A stretch of DNA of 18,445 nucleotides from JBFIHF01 sp964411125. GTDB lineage: Bacteria; Myxococcota_A; Bradymonadia; Bradymonadales; Bradymonadaceae. The position numbers and the translations under genes are program-made. Below, one piece after another: positions 13,774 to 18,445 of the stretch. The notes below the pieces were generated by a model. The model was not told the origin of the DNA. It did not search any database and saw only the letters and a list, made by a program, of their open reading frames with translations. The DNA is taken from positions 1 to 18,445 of the forward strand of contig CAYPJU010000103.1 in NCBI GenBank assembly GCA_964411125.1, written 5' to 3'. How positions within the stretch are numbered: the first letter of the stretch is position 1; every line of letters begins with the position of its first letter.

Positions 13774-14976
13774 TCAGCGCTTTCTTCCCGTAACTCGGAT
13801 CCGAAAGAGCTGTTGGCCCATGAAGATGAAGTCGTTGTCCTGCAGCCGAGTCTTCTCCCAGATCTTGATCCAGGTCCCGTTGGAGGAGTTGAGGTCGACC
13901 AGGTAGCAGTTGCCGTCGTCGCCCGTGTAGATCTGGGCGTGGCGGCTCGACATGAACTTGTCGTGCGGGAAGATGATGTCGCCCTTCTCGCGACCGAGCA
14001 CCGCGCCCGATTCGGGGAGACAGTAGACGTTCTGGACGATGCCACCGATGCCGATCTGCAGCACCTTGTAGCTGCCGCCCGGCGAGGGACTGCCCATGTA
14101 GCGGGTGCCGTCCGACGACTTCGTCTTCGGCGTGATCGCCTGCTCGAAGCGCTCGAACCGCAGCACCTGACGCCCCATCAGGAACGTGTCGCCCGGCGTC
14201 AGCCGCACGTCGTCGCGCAGCTTCAGGAACGTCCCGTTCAGGCTGTAGAGGTCTTCGATCAGCAGATTCCCACCCTCCACGTGGAGGCGGGCGTGTTTCG
14301 GGCTCAGGAACGCGTCCGTCGGAAACCGCGTGTCCCCGTCGCGACCCATCGTCGTCTCGAGGAACTCCAGCGGAATCTCGATCCCGTCCGAACCGTCCTC
14401 GTTGATCGAGATCAACGACACGATCCACGGGTTCGGCTTGCGTGCCGCGTCGCTCGCCGGAGGCGCCTCGCGCGGCTTGGGGGCCGTCCCCATCTGACCC
14501 GACTGGGCCGTCGTCGCGAGGCTGCCGCCGCACTGCACGCAGAATCGCATCCCCGCGGGGTTCGTCGCGTTGCACGAGGGGCAGATCAGCCCCGCCGCCT
14601 GCGGCGACTTCGCCGTCGGCTGCGGTTCCGGATCGAGGTTCAGGTTCGTGACGGCGTCCGCCGGATCGGGCGCGGTGTCCCCCTCCTCCAGCGCGTCGAG
14701 CAGGAACCCCTCCAGCAGCGAGTCGTCGACGTCCGCAGCACCCTGCTCGTCGAGCGTCGGCATCGACACTTCCGCCAGCTTGTTCTTGCGGAAACGGTTC
14801 GCAACAGCTTCGACCGCAGCGTCCTCGTCCGGAACGGCCGTCGCGAGATCGACTCCGGCGTTCTTCGGAGAGCCGAAGCGTCCGCTGCCGCCTCCCGACA
14901 TCACCAGCTCGCCTTCGCCATCGGTATCGTCCGAGAGCGAAAACAGGTCTGGTGGTACTTTGCCGTCGTCCGCCAC
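13774..14976 (-). CDS. Double FHA-domain protein with a zinc ribbon
   Basis: This 400-aa cytoplasmic protein has an acidic, low-complexity N-terminus (1 to 125), a zinc ribbon with C132-x2-C135 and C146-x2-C149, then two forkhead-associated domains. FHA1 is at about 205 to 275 with G211-R212, S225-P-K-H228 and L-N247-G. FHA2 is at about 322 to 395 with G328-R329, S343-S-R-H346 and S-N366-G. All key phosphothreonine-binding positions are present in both. FHA domains read products of Ser/Thr kinases, and two such kinases are encoded a few kilobases away, though no direct link is shown. The start is GTG at 14976, with a clear GAGGAG ribosome binding site 5 bases upstream. An ATG at 15108 would translate the heptamer repeat and is rejected. 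An unusual feature is the pairing of two intact FHA domains with a zinc ribbon but no effector domain. Confidence 0.9.
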   Translation of the reverse strand: MADDGKVPPDLFSLSDDTDGEGELVMSGGGSGRFGSPKNAGVDLATAVPDEDAAVEAVANRFRKNKLAEVSMPTLDEQGAADVDDSLLEGFLLDALEEGDTAPDPADAVTNLNLDPEPQPTAKSPQAAGLICPSCNATNPAGMRFCVQCGGSLATTAQSGQMGTAPKPREAPPASDAARKPNPWIVSLISINEDGSDGIEIPLEFLETTMGRDGDTRFPTDAFLSPKHARLHVEGGNLLIEDLYSLNGTFLKLRDDVRLTPGDTFLMGRQVLRFERFEQAITPKTKSSDGTRYMGSPSPGGSYKVLQIGIGGIVQNVYCLPESGAVLGREKGDIIFPHDKFMSSRHAQIYTGDDGNCYLVDLNSSNGTWIKIWEKTRLQDNDFIFMGQQLFRIRVTGRKR

Positions 14977-15014
14977 GGACGCTCCTCTACGTGGGCATCG
15001 ATAAGGTCGCCGCC

Positions 15015-15044
15015 ACCCTAACCCAGCGCCCACGAATCTGGCAA
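15015..15044 (-). promoter_or_regulatory. Candidate promoter for the FHA gene
   Basis: On the minus strand TTGCCA (15044..15039, 5 of 6) is followed after 18 bases by TAGGGT (15020..15015, 3 of 6). The start codon is 38 bases further on. The -10 is weak, so this is only a candidate. Confidence 0.3.
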
Positions 15045-15066
15045 CTCTTGCGTACGTGCTTCCGCT

Positions 15067-15108
15067 GCCGCCTGTCGCCTGTCGCCCGCCGCCTGCCGCC
15101 TGTCGCAC
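15067..15108. repeat. Six-unit heptamer tandem repeat
   Basis: Six uninterrupted 7-base units follow one another: GCCGCCT, GTCGCCT, GTCGCCC, GCCGCCT, GCCGCCT, GTCGCAC. The consensus is G[CT]CGCCT. It lies between the divergent FHA and lipoprotein genes and is outside any credible coding sequence. Confidence 0.75.
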
Positions 15109-15278
15109 TCATGTCACACAAAGTGACCACTCCACTTGCGTTCTGGCGAGGAAACGCGAGTTCGCTTACCCTCCCGATCTCGCGATCGACCATGATCTTC
15201 GTGAAGACCGCCGGGACTACCGCTTCCGGCACGGAAATTGCGAATGTGCCGCCGTGACCACCCGTCGAGGAATCTGAA

Positions 15279-16919
15279 ATGCGCAGCAAACTGACACCGT
15301 TCGCCCTGATCTCTTCGCTCGCGATCGCCGCTGCCTGCGGCGGACCCGACGAGACCCCCGAGCCGAGCGCCGACATCCCGCGCGTCCTCGGCGCGGGCGA
15401 AAAGGCCGACAACTTCCTCAGCGAAACGGCGCAGGAATACTACGTACGCGGCACCTCGACGGTCACTCTCGAGGACGAGTTCGCAGACGCATCCGAAGAA
15501 GACCGGCTGCGACGCGCGCAGGAACTCGTCCCCCTGCGTCAGATCGTCATCGGCTGGTTTCTCAACGCCTACCTCATCGACAAGTCGAGCGACTCCGACA
15601 ACGCCGACTACGGCGGCGTGAAGGCGCTCACCAAGAACGACTCCTACGACAGCCTCAACATCCGGCTCGTCGAGGGGAACACCTACGCGTTCGACTTCGT
15701 CCAGGAGGTCGGCGGGCAGCTCGATCTGCTCGCCGAGCTCGGCCAGAAAGCCGACGCCACGTCGAACCCCGACGGGTCCTGGACGCTCGCCCTGCAGATC
15801 GGGAAGATCTCTACCGAGGAGATGCAGCGGCTCGACTACAACGGCGAATGGTACCGCAGCGAACCGTGGTCGAGCTTCGACCCCTCGAAGCTCTCCGAAG
15901 AGCAGCTCGAGACGATCGAGCTCAACCTCGAGCCGCAAGAAGCATCCACCAACGCCTGGATCGACTACCCGCGCCTCATCGAAGACGGCACCGTCGACAT
16001 CGCCATCTTCTTCGGCTGGGACTACCACGACGAGTACCACCGAAAGCACGCCCGCTCCGCCTTCGACCACCTCGTCCGAAACGGCTTCGAGGCGCCCGTC
16101 GCGACCTGGGAGGAGTACAACGACGCCCGCGGCCCGATCACCAAAACGATCAGCGTCGGCGGACAGGACGTGCTCTACAACGTCACACTGTGGTGGGGTG
16201 AGCCGGGCTCGCACACCGACCCCGACACCGACGCCGGCGGTCAGCTCCTCGAGGCGCAGATGCGCCTCGCCTTCGCCGAAAACGAGGTCATCGGCTTCAG
16301 CGGACACTCGGGCCCGTTCTACGGGTTCGCGCTCGCGAACTGGAAGACGACGGCCGAAGGCGACCTCGACGATTCGGAGATCCGCGGCCTCGACATGCCA
16401 CGCGACAAGTACCAGATCGTCCTCGCCGAAGGGTGCGACACCTACGCGCTCGGCGAAGCGTTCTGGACCAACCCGAACAAGTCCGCCGAGACCTCGCTCG
16501 ACATCATCACCACGACGAGCTTCTCCGACGCCGGGACCCCCAAGGCCGTCACCGATTTCCTCGACGCGCTCGCGAAGACCGACGCGAACGGCGAGCTGAT
16601 CCCGTCGACGTACTCGCAGCTGCTCGACGAGCTCGACAACAACTCGCGCTGGTTCGAGACGATGTACGGCGTCCATGGCATCGACGACAACCCGAAGTCG
16701 AACCCCCTCGCCGACACCACGCAGATCTGCAGCGCGTGCGCGGAGGACGCGGATTGCGGAGCGTTCGGGAAGTGTATCGGCACCGGCAGCGGCGCAGCGT
16801 GCAGCTACGAATGCACGGCCGACGCCGGCTGCCCGGGCGGATTCGTGTGCCAGGAAGCCGAAACCGACGGCTGGATCCGCGCCAGCTACTGTGTCCCGGC
16901 ATCGCTGACCTGCGGTTGA
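15279..16919 (+). CDS. Lipoprotein with a putative caspase-like (clan CD) core
   Basis: I do not recognise a named family for this 546-aa protein. It has a signal peptide and lipobox A-A-A-C with Cys20. The central region looks like a caspase-hemoglobinase fold. A beta strand I-A-I-F-F-G-W-D (about 241 to 248) and a helix lead to a strand ending F-S-G-H343-S-G, close to the F-S-G-H-G-G His motif of metacaspases. Then comes a strand V-L-A-E-G-C386-D-T, like the C-D-T catalytic-Cys motif of CHAT and C25-type peptidases. The His-Cys spacing of 43 residues suits clan CD. The C-terminus (484 to 545) has ten Cys in CxxDxxC-like spacing. The start is set by the signal peptide and a GAGGA ribosome binding site. 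Peptidase activity is inferred from motifs only; it could be an inactive relative. It is followed by the catalase-like lipoprotein gene. Confidence 0.8.
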   Translation: MRSKLTPFALISSLAIAAACGGPDETPEPSADIPRVLGAGEKADNFLSETAQEYYVRGTSTVTLEDEFADASEEDRLRRAQELVPLRQIVIGWFLNAYLIDKSSDSDNADYGGVKALTKNDSYDSLNIRLVEGNTYAFDFVQEVGGQLDLLAELGQKADATSNPDGSWTLALQIGKISTEEMQRLDYNGEWYRSEPWSSFDPSKLSEEQLETIELNLEPQEASTNAWIDYPRLIEDGTVDIAIFFGWDYHDEYHRKHARSAFDHLVRNGFEAPVATWEEYNDARGPITKTISVGGQDVLYNVTLWWGEPGSHTDPDTDAGGQLLEAQMRLAFAENEVIGFSGHSGPFYGFALANWKTTAEGDLDDSEIRGLDMPRDKYQIVLAEGCDTYALGEAFWTNPNKSAETSLDIITTTSFSDAGTPKAVTDFLDALAKTDANGELIPSTYSQLLDELDNNSRWFETMYGVHGIDDNPKSNPLADTTQICSACAEDADCGAFGKCIGTGSGAACSYECTADAGCPGGFVCQEAETDGWIRASYCVPASLTCG

Positions 16920-16925
16920 AGAATT

Positions 16926-16992
16926 CGGTGAGCGCGCGTCCCGCGCGACTCGCGGAAGTCGATTTTGAGCCGCGCGAGACGCGCGCTCACCG
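16926..16992. repeat. 67-bp palindromic element with perfect 15-bp arms
   Basis: CGGTGAGCGCGCGTC (16926..16940) and GACGCGCGCTCACCG (16978..16992) are perfect inverted copies. The interior is GC-rich with an extra direct repeat CCGCGCGA (16941..16948 and 16970..16977). The element fills most of the 91-bp gap between the two lipoprotein genes. The same arm recurs with one mismatch at 18427..18441, so this is a repeated element and not a unique terminator. As RNA it would form a strong hairpin between the two genes. Confidence 0.85.
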
Positions 16993-17010
16993 ATGGCTGG
17001 AGATGAACCT

Positions 17011-18432
17011 ATGAGATACCACTGGATGCTCGCTTTCGCCCTCGCACTCACCGCGTGCGCCGACGAACCGACCGAACCCGACACCCCGCCCGACGCGGAG
17101 GACGAGTCGTTCGTCATCGCCGAAGACTCCAAGAGCGACGCGAACGGTGTCCAGGAAGGAAGCTTCGACGCCCTCTGCGTGCTCGCGTTCGCGAACTCCG
17201 CGGACGAAGCCGAGCTCTACGACGTGCTCCACTCCTACCCCGCCGAAGGCGTCTGGAAAGCGCGCCTCGGCAGCGACGGCAAACTCGGCACCGCCGACGA
17301 CGGCGTCTTCACGACCGTCGAGCAGCTCGATGATGTCCGATGGGTCGGCTACCTGTCGTTCCGCGCCATGAAAAAGCGAGCCGAAGAGCAGGGCCTCTGC
17401 CCTCAGCTCGGCGAAGAGACGCGGTTCGACGGCGAAGAAGCGCTCGCCGACGAGATCGCGACGCTCTCCGAAGAGGAGATCCTCAAAAACTACGCGAACG
17501 ACACGATCGCCCGCCGCGACGCGCACGCCAAAGCGCACGGCTGCGTGCGCGCCAACGTCACGATCGACAACTCCGACATGGATCCGTTCGACCGCATCGG
17601 CGTCTTCGCCGAAAACCGCACCTACCCGGCGTGGATCCGGTTCTCGAACGGCAACCCCGTCATCCAGAACGACAAGGAGCGCGACGCGCGCGGGATGGCG
17701 ATCAAGCTGATGGAAGTCCCCGGCGAGAAGGTCCTCGACCGCCACCGCAACGAGCTCACGCAAGACTTCCTGCTCATCAACGGACCGGCCTTCTTCGTCC
17801 GCACCCCCGACGACTACCTCGAGTTCACGAAGAACGCGTTCGACGGCGAGGCCCTCAGCTTCTTCTTCGACCTCAACCCGCTCGAATGGAACATCCGCGA
17901 GCTCACCAACGCCCTGCGCATTCTGCTCGCCAAGCCGTCGAGCCCGATCACCCGCTACTGGAGCACGGTGCCTTACGCACTGGGCGACGGCGCGGTGAAG
18001 TACAGCGCGAAACCGTGCGGCGACTACGATTCCGACCGTCCCGACGACGCCGGCCCCGACTACATGCGCGATACGCTCGCCGAGACGCTCGCCGCCGGAC
18101 CCCAGTGCTTCGACTTCATGGTCCAGAAACAGATCGACCCGGCCGGGATGCCGATCGAAGACTCGACCATCGAGTGGGAAGAGGGTGATTCGCCGTACGT
18201 GACTGTCGCCCGCATCGACATCCCCCAGCAGACCTTCCTGTCGCCCGAGCAGGTCGACTTCTGCGAGAACCTGTCGTTCAACCCGTGGCACACGCTGCCG
18301 GAGCACCGGCCCCTCGGAAACATCAACCGCACCCGCCGCGTCGTCTACGACGTCATCTCCGAGCTGCGCCACACCCTCAACATGGCGCCGCGCGAAGAAC
18401 CGACCGGCCACATCGTCTTCGAAAATCGGTGA
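17011..18432 (+). CDS. Catalase-family heme lipoprotein
   Basis: This 473-aa protein has a signal peptide and lipobox L-T-A-C with Cys16, then an acidic linker. A roughly 80-residue domain follows (about 48 to 130: E-G-S-F-D-A-L-C ... G-T-A-D-D-G-V-F), with a helix-hairpin-helix-like look also seen in other myxobacterial lipoproteins. The rest is a small-subunit catalase-like (SrpA-type) fold. It keeps His172 in H-A-K-A-H-G (distal His), Asn257 in L-L-I-N-G-P-A-F-F-V-R (distal Asn), and R442-x3-Y446 near the C-terminus (proximal heme ligand). E-N-L-S-F-N-P-W-H and E-H-R-P-L-G are strongly conserved family stretches. It would act on peroxides outside the cytoplasm, though many such proteins have uncertain activity. 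The ATG at 17011 has GGAGA 7 bases upstream and begins the signal peptide; a Met at 16993 lies beside the palindrome and is less likely. Confidence 0.9.
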   Translation: MRYHWMLAFALALTACADEPTEPDTPPDAEDESFVIAEDSKSDANGVQEGSFDALCVLAFANSADEAELYDVLHSYPAEGVWKARLGSDGKLGTADDGVFTTVEQLDDVRWVGYLSFRAMKKRAEEQGLCPQLGEETRFDGEEALADEIATLSEEEILKNYANDTIARRDAHAKAHGCVRANVTIDNSDMDPFDRIGVFAENRTYPAWIRFSNGNPVIQNDKERDARGMAIKLMEVPGEKVLDRHRNELTQDFLLINGPAFFVRTPDDYLEFTKNAFDGEALSFFFDLNPLEWNIRELTNALRILLAKPSSPITRYWSTVPYALGDGAVKYSAKPCGDYDSDRPDDAGPDYMRDTLAETLAAGPQCFDFMVQKQIDPAGMPIEDSTIEWEEGDSPYVTVARIDIPQQTFLSPEQVDFCENLSFNPWHTLPEHRPLGNINRTRRVVYDVISELRHTLNMAPREEPTGHIVFENR

Positions 18433-18441
18433 GCGGGCGTC
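18427..18441 (+). repeat. Second copy of the palindromic element's left arm
   Basis: CGGTGAGCGGGCGTC differs from the arm at 16926..16940 at one base. The TGA inside it is the stop codon of the catalase-like gene (18430..18432). The window ends 4 bases later, so the partner arm cannot be seen. Confidence 0.6.
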
Positions 18442-18445
18442 CTCG

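Larger units (their letters stand above)
14977..15278. other. 302-bp divergent intergenic region
   Basis: This gap separates the FHA gene (minus) from the caspase-like lipoprotein gene (plus). It holds a candidate minus-strand promoter (15015..15044), a six-unit heptamer repeat (15067..15108), and the ribosome binding site GAGGA 7 bases before the ATG at 15279. No small ORF with a ribosome binding site and no convincing RNA gene was seen. No clear plus-strand promoter was identified. Confidence 0.7.

Noticed and set aside
14977..15108. Earlier ATG start for the FHA protein at 15108
   Set aside because: It would translate the heptamer repeat and lacks the GAGGAG ribosome binding site that precedes the GTG at 14976.
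15114..17132. 672-codon minus-strand open frame
   Set aside because: It lies opposite the caspase-like lipoprotein gene, is Val/Glu/Arg/Gly-biased with no recognisable domain, and has no ribosome binding site. It is a by-product of GC-rich codon bias.
16987..18411. 474-codon minus-strand open frame
   Set aside because: It lies opposite the catalase-like gene and is compositionally skewed. The plus-strand protein has conserved heme-pocket motifs and a lipobox.
1..18445. CRISPR arrays, tRNA or rRNA genes, IS or phage genes
   Set aside because: No regularly spaced repeats, cloverleaf-like sequences, rRNA core motifs, transposase or integrase motifs were seen on either strand.

Overview
The window is about 18.4 kb of high-GC bacterial chromosome. 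It most likely comes from a Myxococcota or closely related former-deltaproteobacterial lineage, and probably from a draft or metagenome assembly because it contains a run of 100 Ns (7337..7436). This assignment is an inference. It rests on eukaryote-like Ser/Thr kinases fused to extracytoplasmic domains, a twin-FHA protein, many lipoproteins with Cys-rich CxxDxxC segments, and an arginine- and aspartate-rich codon bias. No rRNA, tRNA, phage or IS gene and no CRISPR array was found.

Layout. 1..199 is a long imperfect palindrome ending in the yidD stop codon. 198..2349 (minus) is a tightly coupled three-gene operon: an internally duplicated lipoprotein, a degenerate Smr-domain protein, and a YidD-type protein carrying a lipoprotein signal. 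2546..4705 (plus) is a RecD2-type helicase, divergent from that operon. 4709..6199 (minus) is an orphan ABC-type substrate-binding lipoprotein, and 6380..6961 (plus) is a VTT/DedA-type membrane protein. 6968..10241 (minus) holds two tandem paralogous receptor kinases, each a cytoplasmic Ser/Thr kinase joined to an esterase-like ectodomain. The downstream copy is interrupted by the assembly gap. 10376..11280 (plus) has a TPR-like small protein and a rhodanese. 11292..14976 (minus) carries clpX, queE, an IHF/HU gene and a double-FHA zinc-ribbon protein. 15279..18432 (plus) has two large lipoproteins, one with a putative caspase-like (clan CD) core and one with a catalase-like heme fold. They are separated by a 67-bp palindrome whose arm sequence recurs at the end of the window.

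How it fits together. The core genes (clpX, queE, ihf, recD2, yidD, rhodanese) look like ordinary housekeeping genes. The unusual material is the signalling and envelope set. In the complete receptor kinase the ectodomain appears to have lost the catalytic Ser and His of the PHB-depolymerase/feruloyl-esterase family while keeping its disulfide-type cysteines, so it may be a sensor made from a dead enzyme. In the second kinase the HRD catalytic-loop His is Pro. The caspase-like lipoprotein keeps a plausible His343/Cys386 dyad, and the catalase-like lipoprotein keeps His172, Asn257 and the RxxxY heme ligand. FHA domains bind phosphothreonine, so the FHA protein could read kinase output, but nothing here ties it to these particular kinases.
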